64,000 nucleotides of DNA. It comes from Bedellia somnulentella (taxonomy: Eukaryota > Arthropoda > Insecta > Lepidoptera > Bedelliidae). The notes beneath the pieces were generated by a model, which was not told the DNA's origin, ran no database searches, and saw only the letters and a program-made list of their open reading frames with translations. A program made the position numbers and the translations under genes. Of the stretch, positions 30,785-43,800 are shown piece by piece. Numbering within the stretch: the stretch's first letter is position 1; every line of letters begins with the position of its first letter. Where the stretch lies: contig OY755184.1 in NCBI GenBank assembly GCA_963576735.1, positions 6,572,001 to 6,636,000 of the forward strand, read 5' to 3'.

Positions 30785-31010
30785 TAGTTCACCACGCTGG
30801 CCATGTGTGGGTTGGTAGACTAACGGCTACTACCGTGATAATAGCCGGGACCGACGGCTTAAAGTCCCCTCCGAAGCACGAAATTATCTTAATTTTCCGA
30901 ATATCAGGTGATTCAAGCCTGTAGTATCCTAACAAACTGGGTTCAATCTTACAAATTAGATTTGTGAGTTTACCTCCCGGGGATCGCAGCCGAGACCTCC
31001 ATAATTGAAT
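30785..31010 (-). repeat. Unclassified dispersed repeat
   Basis: The motifs GACTAACGGCTACTACCGTG, AAAGTCCCCTCCGAAGCACG and CCTCCCGGGGATCGCAGCC look like a repeat I associate with Lepidoptera. No internal second copy exists to confirm its ends. Confidence 0.3.
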
Positions 31011-31880
31011 TAACCGCGAGACTACAGAGACAATATATTTAAAGTATATTAAGGCTATTAAGTTGACAACGTTGTATACTTCACATTGTATAATGCAATT
31101 GAGTAGCATAATATTTGGGATACACGAAAGAAAACTGTGTTTATCTAAAAATATCTTTATTAATACTTAACACTCATGATGGAATTTAGGTACTTAAACA
31201 ATCACTTACAATTAACACTTTTAAAACATATGTGGACCAGCACTGAATTATATCAAGAAAAACATTTTATATCATTTTCTTAACCAGATCCATAGTGACT
31301 CAAAGAATTTGATAATGAAATCATTTTAGAACATTTACATAGAAATATTATTTACTTTAGTAGTGCTTTGTAGCTCTTAACAAAGTCGACAACAAAAATT
31401 ATTAAATTAGACAAGAGAAATAAAGCAAATTTAATTGGACAAATTCTAATTTGTGATGAGAACATAAAAGTAGCTTTTAAGTTAAATCTTAAAGCCGCGT
31501 TGAAACCTCAGAACGTTAATCAGGTCTTAGTTAATTTGAATAGACAATATGATTGGTGATATTTGGCTTAATTTGGTGTGTAAGCCAAACTAGAGCAGAA
31601 TACCATTTTAGTTCATCATGATTGCTTAGATTCTAGTTAAGGTACTTTATATAAAGCAATTATCAAGAGCTATTCTATTGATGTTACTCACACACTGGGG
31701 TGGGGTTCATATATTGTTTTGGAAAAAAAAGACCATATCAATAGTTATTCTGACCCCAATATGTGGCTAGTATCGAATAGTTGACTTACTCGTTTTTCAG
31801 TTGAGATTGGCAATCTTGATTGAACTTCTTACTCTATATCACACAAATAATTGGAATAAGATATAAGACATTTGTACGAT
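31011..31880. other. AT-rich tail region downstream of RPA1
   Basis: No gene was seen. Two AATAAA signals on the minus strand (complements at 31154-31159 and 31881-31886) allow either a very short RPA1 3' UTR or one reaching about 31.15 kb. Confidence 0.35.
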
Positions 31881-31886
31881 TTTATT
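31881..31886 (-). terminator. Likely poly(A) signal of RPA1
   Basis: AATAAA on the minus strand starts 10 bp after the RPA1 stop codon. An alternative lies at 31154-31159. Confidence 0.45.
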
Positions 31887-31896
31887 AGAAACACCG

Positions 31897-34800
31897 CTAA
31901 ACTTCAACTCCAGTTAATGTTTTGATACTTTTAATAAGGCGGGCGTTGGCATCTTTGTAGTCAACGGGTTGAGCTGACATCACTGTGGTCTTCAGACGAG
32001 CCTCGTCCTGAAATTATATGAAATATTGAAAATTTAGTATGACTGTGTAGTGTCGGCTTAGAATACCACTACCCCATTTCTTCCGGTGGGTGTACGTAAG
32101 AGGCGACTAACGGTATTGGGACTTTTAGATATTTTTGGGCGATGCGGTTGGAGACCCATCACCAAAGACCTTTATTTCGCTATATTTTTCCCACTCAACA
32201 TTCCAAAAGTGGCTAAGTAATTTCGAATTTCTTAGCTCTGGCTACCCCTTCTAGGGATTTACAGCCGTGAGTATATGGATCTTTGTTAGTATATATGTAT
32301 GGTATAGATGTATATCGAAGTAATGGGGTTTAAATATTTTTTTGATATGAAAAGATATACAGCGGTTTTAGATACTAAAATTGTGTAAAGTTGGTGGCAG
32401 ATTTAGAGGGGTAATCTCTGTGTATTTTTTTGGTTTATAGACTTGGTGTTTTGATTTGAAGAATCAGAAATTAGATCACACCTTTCATGGATATGCAGCA
32501 CGAAATTATTAAATTATTATTTTATTTTATTTTAAAAGAAGAATTAAAGTATATGGAATTAAATTACATTATTTAATAATATGCATGTTTGATTGAATCA
32601 CTACATATTACACATCGCATTAAAAGAAGAATAAAATTACTGAACTATTGAACAAAAACGAAAATAAATAAGATTAACAATGATACTTACACTATAGGTC
32701 TCCATTTTGGTCCTAAATTTGAAAACGAACGTCCTAAACTTAACATCCTCAAAGAGTTCAGTGTATGCTTTCTTATCGTATTCAAACATTTGTCCAATTT
32801 CTGCAGAATTCTTTCCCAACATGGCCTCGGCTGCTTCACTGAATGCTGTGATTCTTTGGTCACCAGTTGGGTCTGATACATTTGCCTGCAATTATTAGAT
32901 AAAATTTGTTAAGCCAGAGCTAAGGAACTAGAAATTCCTCAGCCACTTTTGGAAAGTTGAGTGGGGAAAAGATTTCAAAATAAATGTTGTTGGTGATGGG
33001 TGTCCAACCACATCGCCCAAAAATACCTTAAAAGCCCCAATACCGTTAGTCGCCTCTTACGTACACCCACCGGTAGAAATGGGGTAGTGGTATTCTAAGC
33101 CGAAACTACACAGCTTACGAATTATTATACAGCGGTATTTTTAACGCTATGTATTTATTGCATTTCAATTGGTTCCCATAGGAGCTGTAAGATGGAACTA
33201 ATGGTACTAAGCGCGATGAGAAAAATAGTAACCAAAACACATCAACAATCACATATACCAGGGCTTCCCAAACTTTTTTTGCTCTGCCGCCCTTGGGGAT
33301 GGGCCATTTTTTTTGCGACGCCTCCATTAATGAAAACTGCCTACCATGCCTAGTTGTAGGTAATTCTAACCTAGTAACAAGTGACGCCCCATAGTTAGGG
33401 AAGCCCTGCCATATACTACAATCTATTTCAGAGTTTGGTTTCAAATATGGCTGAGATTTTTTTAATTAGCAAAGGTGAAGGTTCTTTATTCTTTATTTAT
33501 AAACACTCTTTTGAGTTTTGCTGCTAGATAGTTGTCTAATGTCATACAGCTAATCGGAAAATAAATCTAGTTCTTTGCTTTTCCTCATCTTAGCTTACAT
33601 TACAAATGACGAAACCACTATCCTTCTGCTTAATGTTACGCCATGTAATCAAAATAATTCTGCTATAAAACTTCTACTGTTTCTCGTTTTGTTTGCCGTG
33701 TAGTGTCGGCGTAGAATAACACTACCCCATTTCTACCCGTGAGTGATCGTAAGAGGCGACTAAGGGTATAGGGGCTTTTTAAGTGATTTTTGGGCGATGT
33801 GGTTGGAGACCCGTCACCAAAAACATTTATTATTATCATCTTCTCCCCAATCAACTTCCAAAAGTGGCTAAGGAATTTATCATTCCAAAGCTCTGGCTAC
33901 CCCGTTAAGGGATTTATAGCCGTGAGTATATGTATGTATGTATGTTTCTCGATAATGAGATTCTAATGCTCTCCTAACCGAATTCCATTACAAAGTCATC
34001 AATATATCATACAACCAATGTCTATGGCTCCTCTTTTTCTGTACACGCTGTGCAATTGTGGAACGCACTTCCTGTGGAGGTGCGATTGGCTAGATCACTA
34101 AATGTGTTCAAAGATCTGGTGAAACAACACTATCTCACTGAAGCGCTGTAATACTGTTGCTTTTTAAACTATATATATTAATTATATTTCTAAAACGTAT
34201 ATATGTATTTTATTTAGGTATTTGTATTGCTTGTATATATAAAACATACATACATACATATACTCACGCCATTAGTTCCCATTGGGGTAGGCAGAGACTA
34301 TTGATCGCCACTACGCACGATCCTGACAAACCTCTCTAGCTTCGTTTACATCCATCAATCTTTTCATACATGCTCTTTTATTCTTCATACTTCGGACGCC
34401 AGCCTTTTTGAGCACACTCTCAATTTGGTCCAAGTGTGTTCTCCGTGGTCGTCCTCTACTAACACTACCATCCACACTAGCTCTATAGATCCCTTTTACC
34501 AATTTTCTATCATCCATCCTCTCTATGTGCCCAAACCATCTCAACATTCCTTTTTCTATATTTCTTACAATATCATCTTTCACACCACACTTTTCACGAA
34601 TAACACTATTTCTCACTCGGTCACATAATCTAACATTACAAATTTTTCTGAGGGACCTCATCTCTACTGCATTCACTCTGCTCTCATGCTTCTTCTGCCA
34701 CACCCAACATTTGCTTCCATACATAAGCGTAGGAACAAGAACAGCATCATGCACAGCCATTCGGGCCTTTTCAGACACCGATTGACAGGTCATTAGGCTA

Positions 34801-37800
34801 TTCATTGCTCCATTTACCGCATTACCCTTTTTCACTCTTCTTTCAATATTTTCATCACATTTTCCATCCCTTGTAAACAAACTTCCCAGATATACAAACT
34901 CCTTCACCTGTTCCACATCCTTACCATCAATCGCAATCACGCATTCTGTCACATCTTCCTGTCTCTCAAAAACCATCGTTTTGGTCTTATCCACATTCAC
35001 CCTCATTCCCTTTAAGACTCACATGCAATATTCATCATCTCTTGCAATTCTTCTGCCGACGATGCAAGTAGCACTTGATCGTCAGCATACAAGAGGCATT
35101 TAATGATGAAACCACTCATTCTTAGTCCATAATCACTTTCACGCAACTCTGCCAAACAGTCATCCATGAACAAATTGAAGAGCCACGGAGAAGCTACACA
35201 TCCCTGTCGGACACCCCTAGAGATTCCGAACCAGTCAGTGTTTTCCCCGTTTACTCTTACACATGCACTAGAATCCTCATAGAGTGATACTAATGCACGT
35301 ATAAGTTGACTCCCCAAACCGAACTTGGATAACACCTCCCATAAACACTTTCTTACCACCCTATCATACGCCTTCTCTAAATCAATGAAGGAGCAATACA
35401 CCTTTGGTTCTTAGCTAAGAACTTTTCGGTGATGCTCCTTAGAGAAAAGATTTGATCCATACATCCCATTCCTTTCCTAAATCCCGCTTGCACATCCCAT
35501 ATTTTCTCATCAGTTTCATTCATCACTCTTTCAATCAGTACCTTAGCATACAATTTACCAACAATGCTGAGTAAGCTGATGCCGCGGTTGTTTTTAGCCT
35601 CTTGGTGTGACCCCTTTCCTTTATATAAAGGCACAATCACCGCCTTGCACCAGTCTCGTGGAACTTTGCCACTCGACCAGCATTTTTGGAAAAGGAAGTA
35701 CAACCAAGAAGCCACCAACCCTTTACCAGCCCTCAGCATTTCGATAGTAATCCTATCATACCCTGCCGCCTTCCCTAATTTCATACTTATATATAAAAGT
35801 ATGTAGTTATATATGTATGTGTTCATATTCGTTAAATATCTATATTATTTTGTATGATTAACATTTATATCGTTACTTAAATTAAATAAGTAACTTTTAA
35901 GTAAGCTTAATAGTTTATTAAGTTTTTTTTTGGCCTTGTTTTGTGCATCTACCCAAACCATTAATGCATCGATCTCACCTTCCAAAGGTTGTCTGGAAGA
36001 GATCGCTTTTAGCGATAAGACCGCCAATTGTACCTAACTGTAAATTGTTTGATCATATTATTATTTTTGTAACTTTGTGTTTGATGTGCAAAAAAGAGTT
36101 ATTCTATTCTATTCTATATCAAATTACCAAAAATAACATCGAAATACTCACACCAAGCAAAATCCTGTATTTATAATTCGGATATTCCCTATTGCATTTC
36201 TCGCATCGATACAACCCATTTTCTTGATCCACTAATTTCTTGTTGCACTGCTCTTGAGGGCATGCTTTGTATACTGCGTTATCTGCAAATGTGAATGTGA
36301 GGACCCCAAGAAGACTGAAATAGTCCCCTTTTTCTCCTGAACCAAGTTGCTTGGCTTCTGCTTCGGCAAACGATATCCATTCGTTGCTACCACCAGTGTA
36401 TGTACCAGATCTGTGGGAGAATATTGATACATTGTTATTGTATAGTACTGGCAAAAGGCATTGTGCTTACAATTGATATAAAAATATGTAATACCCGTTT
36501 ATAATATGGAATGTGGGAACATTTATTGCAGAATTGCACGTAATACGAACTATTAAGAATAAGTTACTTTATTACATCAACTGTTGACGAAATAGAAATA
36601 AGTTTTTACATTTAAGGAAGTTCGGTGAAAAATCTTGTATAAGACTTTTTGAGATTGTTGTAATGACAAAGCGGCGACCATGTTCGGGAAGCTGAGTCCA
36701 AGAGTATGGAATAACGAGTACCTCACAGTTAATATAAATGTTTTTGTTCTTGAAAACCTCATGTGGGGATTATTACTAATAAATAAAGGGTAAATAAAGG
36801 AAAGAAAAATTTCGACACAGGCGAGAATCGAACCCAAACAGGGAGGTAGGGAACGCAAACACTACTTAAAAGTGTAAAAGATACTAAGGCAAGCTCAATG
36901 GCAGAGCGACGCGACGGTGGCGTATATCCGAGGTCGCGGGTTCGATTCTCGCCTGTGTCGAAATTTTTCTTTCCTTTATTTACCCTTTATATATTACCTC
37001 ACAGTTAAAACTAGATGAGTGTCTACCAGTCTTGCATACTGAGTGTAGTATTGTACGGTGCTGAGACCTGGATATCATACGCAAAACAGGAACTCCGAAT
37101 CAACAGCTTTCACATGCGCTGCTTGCATAATATCCTCGGCATATCATGGAAAGACAGGGTAACAAACGAGAGGGTCCCTGAAATCGCGCAACTGCCTAGT
37201 ATCACAGCCCTTTTGAAGCAAACACGATTGCATTGGCTGGGGCATGTGCATCTAATGGAAGAAAATGGAGACATTGGGAGAACGCTGTTGCGCTTCAAAG
37301 ACTTCGTTAAACGTGACATGGCAGGCAGCTTTCCAAATCCCTAGTTCTAGATGTGGTGGGATTTGTAAGTCTTGTATCGGTCTGCATGGCCACTGCAGTG
37401 ACAAAAACTTAACAACACCCGTGCAAAGCCCGGGGCGGACCACATATATTATATTTATAAATAAATTTATCCTCACCTAGCAGATATATTGACGAAATCT
37501 TGGTTAGCTCCACCATTGTCATACCAGCCTCGTAGTTTATGCGCTTCCGGTAAATCAGGGTTGAGTCTGATCATACTACTGCCCATACAAGACAGGGATT
37601 TGCTGCCATTGAATTCTGACATGCGACAACCCTGTAAAAAAGATGATGATAAGTCTATAAAAGGAAGAGGTTAGGTAATAATATACAGCCAATGAGGAAT
37701 ACTGATTTGTAAAGCAGACTAATGTATGTATATACATAGTAAATTAAAAGAATTTCTACTCAATTAAGTCTTGTATACCTAACCACATATTATTTATCTA

Positions 37801-40800
37801 TATCAAAGAGGACATATAGTCATACTGACATTGATGGACAAATTTCAATCACTGGACGACCTTCAGTGTTGTACAATGTCTTTGATATTTAGTTCAAGCA
37901 AGTGTAATTTGACGCACTCGTCGTGGCCATTTGATATTCCTTTAGGGAATCTCAATCAAAGTACAATAATAGTATCGATTTATTACGACTTTAGTATTTT
38001 TAAACTAAATAGATCTGCTTACCTTCACAGCGATGACCGGATTCGATGAACCGTCGAAGTTTTCGGCTTCGTTACCCCATAATGTGACAACAACCTGAAA
38101 TAAATATGTCGTAATATAATGTAAGGTCAGAATGGCTACAAATAATAACTACTGGTTTATCAAAATTGACGATACAAGCGCAATACAGGGACGTTTATCA
38201 CATTCGTATGCTCACACCATTATTTTGCATCTGATCGCCACTTTGTACGATCCTGACAAATTTCTTGAGCTTAATGATTTAATTTATTTTTGGAATTTGC
38301 CTTATTTTTTCAATAAATTGTTGATAAGTAAATAAAGGCTTTTCGTTTTAAATTTTTAAGTCACCTGTATGCAATAAATGGTGTTTGTAAAACACAGGGT
38401 TGATATGATTTAAATCACTGATTTAAATCGCGATTAAAATCAAGTGATTTTTAATAAAAATCTATGATTAAAATCAATACTTGATTGGTGGATAGCATTA
38501 CATAATTTTAAAAAATGTGTAACCGAAGAAGAATTGGATATAATGAAGCAACTGCTATGTACAGTTGCTTCTTCAGCGGGGGTCAAAAGAATATTTTCGG
38601 CATTTAATTTGGTACACAGCAAAGTTAGAAATAGGCTAGGCACCGAGAAAGCTGCGAAATTAGTCTTCCTTTTGAAAAGATTTAACTGATTCTTTGTTTT
38701 TTTTTATGTGTTCATTTGTTATTTGGTTTTAGAAGTTTATTTTTTGTTTTTGATCATTTTAAAATATTTTTGAGTTGTGGTACTGTTTAGTTTTTAATTA
38801 TCTTACCTTGTTTATGACAGTAGTGTTTTCTATTTGTGATAATAAAGCTTATGGCATGTTTTGATTAAGTATGTTTTTTGATTAAAAATTGGAAAGGATT
38901 TTATAAATATCAAAAAAATCTGATTTAAATCAAAAAATCTGATTTAAATCAAATTAATCCGAATAATATGATTTTTTTTCAAAAAAATCAGGATTTATAT
39001 CAACCCTGGTAAAACATGATGAATAAATAAATAAACTGTCACTAAAACCATATCTTCGAAATAACGATCCTTATATAAAATAAGAAAAAAATCCTTACTC
39101 CTCCAGTGGAATCCACAACAGTTACTTCTCTCTTCTTCAGCAACCGGCCAGTACTGCGAGCTGTCAACTCTTGTACGTCAGCTGCTGACTTGCATACTCC
39201 TATCACATCTGAGAAACAAACATACATACAAATATATACTCAAGCAACGTATATTGTTAACAAGTTTGATATTTTATTGTTATACAGTGAGATTGAGATG
39301 AAAGTTGCTTATTTATTGAGTAAGTGCGAACAGATGGTTGTTTTATGTCATGCAATGCAATGTTTTGAATATAGAAGCAACCTACGAGGGCGGGTCAATA
39401 AGTCCGTGACTTTTTTGAATTTCTGACCTCTTTACTGAAACAGCAACACTGCTCCTGTCAGTTGACTCCTGTCTAAATTTTAACTTGCTGTGTCAGTTAG
39501 TTTGTGTTTGACAGCTATTTTTATCAGACTACTCACAAATTTGAGGAGAAAATGGAAAAAAGTGAATTTCGTGTGCTTATTAAGCATTATTTCTTGGGAA
39601 AAAAAAACCATTACCGAGACCAAGGCTAAGCTTGATAAATACTATAGGGACTCTGCACCATCGATTTCAATGGTAAAAAAGTGGTTTACTTTATTTCGTT
39701 GGGGTCGTACAAGCACTGAAGATGCCGAACGTCCTGGACGCCCAGTTGAGGTCTACACCCGAAACAATCGAAAAAATTCACGATATGGTGTTGGCCGACC
39801 GAAGATTGAAAGTGCGAGAGATTGTGGAAGCCGTAGGGATCTCGCATGGCTCAGTGGTTTCAATTTTGAATGATGACTTGGGCATGAGAAAGCTTTCCGC
39901 AAGATGGGTGCCGCGTTTGCTTACAGTCAACCACAAACGCAATCGTGTAACAACTTCACAGGAAGGTTTGGCGTTGTTTAATCGCAATGTGGAGGAGTTT
40001 TTGCGCCGTTTTGTAACCGTGGGCGAAACATGGATCCATCACAACACACCAGAGACCAAACAACATTCAAAACAGTGGGTTTCTAAGGGTGAATCGGCGC
40101 CAAATAAGGCCAAGGTGGGTTTGTCAGCCAATAAAGTTATGGCGACTGTTTTTTGGGATGCACGCGGGATAATCCACATTGACTACCTACAAAAGGGAAG
40201 AACAATCAATGGGGAATATTATTCCAACCTTTGGGACCGATTCAATGACGATTTGAGAAAAACCGACCTCATTTGGCCAAGAAAAAAGTTCTTTTCCACC
40301 AAGACAATGCAAGGGTGCACACATGTGCAGTTGCCATGGCAAAAATCCATGAATTGGGCTATGAATTGCTCCCTCATCCGCCCTATTCTCCAGATTTGGT
40401 TCCGAGCGACTACTACTTGTTCCCAAACGTTAAGAAACGTGAAGCAAAAAAAGGCTTATTTTGAGGACCTCGACAAATCATTTTTTTTGGAAGGGATAAA
40501 AAAATTGGAGAAGTGTTGGACAAAGTGTATAGAGGAGACTACGTTGAAAAATAAAATTATTTTTTTATCAAAAAATCTGTGTTTTATTCTTTTATCTTTT
40601 ATTAAAGTCACGGACTTATTGACCCGCCCTCGTATATCTGAGCAAAGAGCTGAATATTTCTACTCACTCCAAAACGTGTTAGGATACATATGATATATAT
40701 ATTCAAAATTAATAATGCGCATAGAAATCTTCGACACTATTCGGCAACGATCGTGTTCCTGAGCGTCGGGAGCGTGTAGTATACTTAATTCACCTGAGTT

Positions 40801-43800
40801 AATTCACCTAGGTGAATTACATATACTATTCATAAATTTTATTCACCTAGGTGCATTAAGTATACAATATTATATATTATAATAGACGAGACATATCGTG
40901 GAATCATATACCGTATTTGGACTTGCAAAATTTTCGCGTGGTTAAAATCATCAATAGGTAAAAACACTTAGATTATTTATGCAAAATGTTGCTAATTTTA
41001 ATCAAAATTCTTATTACTAGGCAAGTACTAGGAGTTCATAGGATCATAAGAAATATCCCTAACGCAGGCTCACGTTGTAAGGTATGTGATGTGATTCATA
41101 ATGTTAACAAAATTTCATAGAAGAAGCGAAGTGAGTAATTTACATACATTGGGGTAGGCAGAGACTATTGATCGCCACTTTGTACGATCCTGGCAAATAT
41201 CTCTAGCTTCGTTTACATTCATCAATCTTTTCATACATTCTGATATTCTTCATACTTCGGACATTATATTATAAATGAAATTATTTAACGAACCATCTCT
41301 AAAAAACCGGCCAAGTGCGAGTCGGATCGCGCACTAAGGGTTCCGTACTATCATATATATAGAAAATCCCGTTTGTGTGAAAATCATGGGAGCCAAATTA
41401 GGTAATTTGATTTATGACGTTTAAAAATAGAACTACGGGCTAGATCTCATTCAAACCAATTTTCGTTAGTAGTTTGTATAGTAATACACATCATATATTT
41501 TTTTCAGTTTTATCATGCTCATATTTTAGAAGTTACGGGGGGGGGACACACATTTTACCACTTTGAAAAAGTCTCTCGCGCAAACTATTCAGTTTTGAAA
41601 AAAATGATATAAGAAACCTCAACATCATTTTCAAATCCCTTTTGATAGATACCCCACACGTATAGGTTTGATGAAAAAAAAAATTTTGAGTTGCAGTTCT
41701 ATGTATGGGGAACCCTAAAAATTTTGGTTTTTTTTTCAGATTTTATTTTAAAATCTTAATGCGGTTTACAGAATACATTTACGCACCAATTTTCTATAAT
41801 GTAGTTCTTATAGTTTCGGAATAAACTGGCTGTGACATACGGACGGACGGACGGACAGACAGACATGACGAATCTATAAGGGTCCCGTTTTTGCCATTTG
41901 GCTACGGAACCCTAAAAATGACTCACTGTTATTTGGCCATCTAAAAGGCGTAACTGATATTCGCAAATTATCTTGTCATTAATTTTCACACTTCATATTC
42001 AACATAACATAACATAAACATAAACGTTCACGCTGATATCCCCTCTTTGACTTTGTCACCTGGTGTTCAGAGTACCCACGTTTTGCATGGACAGTGTACT
42101 CACGTGATAGGGGGCAGGCCTATCGCCGTTTTGTACGAATACACTGTTACATGACTAAGTACAACTCAGCCATGTGGGTTTCCTCACGATGTTTTCCCTC
42201 ACCGTTAACAACCATGATAAATTAACCACACATATGTCTTTAGAAAAGACAAATTGGTGTAGGCCCGACCCAGGATTTGAACACTAGTCGTTTGCACGAT
42301 AACCAAGTGTTCTACCCACTGGGCTATCACGGTTGCAATTCAAGTGCCAAGAAATTTATTTATAAAAGTTTAAATATCATTGGGTGAATAAAGTTTACTA
42401 TAAGTGCATTTAAAGCACCTAGGTGAATTAGGTGAATAAAGTTTATTTCTTGTATACTTAATGCACCTAGGTGAATAAAATTTATGAATAGTATATGTAA
42501 TTCACCTAGGTGAATTAACTCAGGTGAATTAAGTATACTACACGGTCGGGAGACGATTTGTACAAGAAGAAGGGTGTATAATAACAGCTCTATATAATTC
42601 CACACAGAGAAAACACGTGCGGTCACCAACAATATGTAAAGAAAGACGATTGACAATGACGGAACTTTGCCCAGCGACAGCCACCGCCTGCCCGAATTGT
42701 TTTAGTTTGAGAACACATGATATTGACTCCTATTACTTTAAGATAAGTTGCAAAATGCAAGTGCATTGTGAAGGGTGCTTACGATTCAATGATTCAGGGT
42801 TTTTCGGAATACGAGAAACACCGAAGATCTGCCTGCGCATTATTAACTTTGGAGAACTGTATATACCCTTATACTAAATTACTATCTAGAAGAAAATACT
42901 ACCAACTCACCCAAAATAGTGTCAGTTCCCCTGCTGGAAATTTCACTGATAGGCACAAAGTCGTATTTAACCGAGGGCACTGAAGACGCCTCATCCATGC
43001 ACTCAGCCACCACTGTATCATTAGTGAACGTCATTTCATAGTCATTCTTCAGATTAGAGTATTGTTTGTTTGCAGTCTTTAATTGACAGCGACTGATGTA
43101 GTACACTTTGTCTACCTGTTGATTATGAATATTGTTTCATTTAAGCTTCAGAAATATAAATATACATAATTTAATGTTTTTTGACATGAATTCCTCATGT
43201 GGGGATTATTACTCATAAATAAAAGATGTTATTAAAGGAAAGAAAAATTTCGACACTGGCGGCGTTCGAACCCGCGACCTTCGGGTATACGCCCCCGTAT
43301 AAATATACAGTTAGAAATTACAATTGGTAACACCCTACGTCTGCCAACCACTAGAAGACATTAATAAAATACATGAGAAGAAGAGAGTTTGGCCTGTAGA
43401 GCAAGGGGCATATATTTGGGCGTACTTATGCAGAAAGGACTCAACACACACTTTCACTGAAATTGAGTTAAGTATGCCGATGAAGTAGTGAAAACTTTAC
43501 TTAATTAGTCTAGAGCAGGTATTAACCTATTAACTGTACTATTAAGAGCCCAGCTTCAACAGTATTTGAAAAAACTTGACACTTGGCATTATGGTCTGGA
43601 CTGATTTTCCATTTTGGGGTTGACGGAGACTAACAATTACCAGTGTGTACAAACTATTTCTTGCAAATATTGGAAAGGCCTATTCCACAAAATAAAAGAA
43701 CATACATACATATGCTTATGACTATAAATCCCAAATAAGGGTAACCAGAGGTTTGGAATTAGAAATTCCTCAGCCAGTTACAGGAGTTGAGTAGGTAAAC

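Larger units (their letters stand above)
40773..42544. mobile_element. Unclassified DNA transposon with 95-bp perfect TIRs, 1772 bp
   Basis: The terminal inverted repeats 40773-40867 and 42450-42544 are identical over 95 bp as read, starting CGTGTAGTATACTTAATTCA and ending AAGTATACAA. They are flanked by the 8-bp duplication GTCGGGAG (40765-40772 and 42545-42552). Each TIR holds the palindrome TTCACCTAGGTGAA and a variant with GTGCAT; further copies lie just inside the right end (42405-42445). No transposase ORF was found. The interior holds other repeats: an RTE scrap (41141-41270), a GTCC/GTCT-bearing repeat (41309-41914) and a tRNA-SINE (42001-42336). The superfamily is unclear; 8-bp duplications fit hAT or P, but the termini do not look like either. 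Confidence 0.85.

Noticed and set aside
36893..36990. Possible tRNA gene
   Set aside because: The B-box-like and head motifs are present but no cloverleaf closes, and the same sequence is dispersed as a SINE-like repeat.
42250..42336. Possible tRNA gene on the minus strand
   Set aside because: It is the head of a multi-copy tRNA-derived SINE with a body and ATGTT tail.
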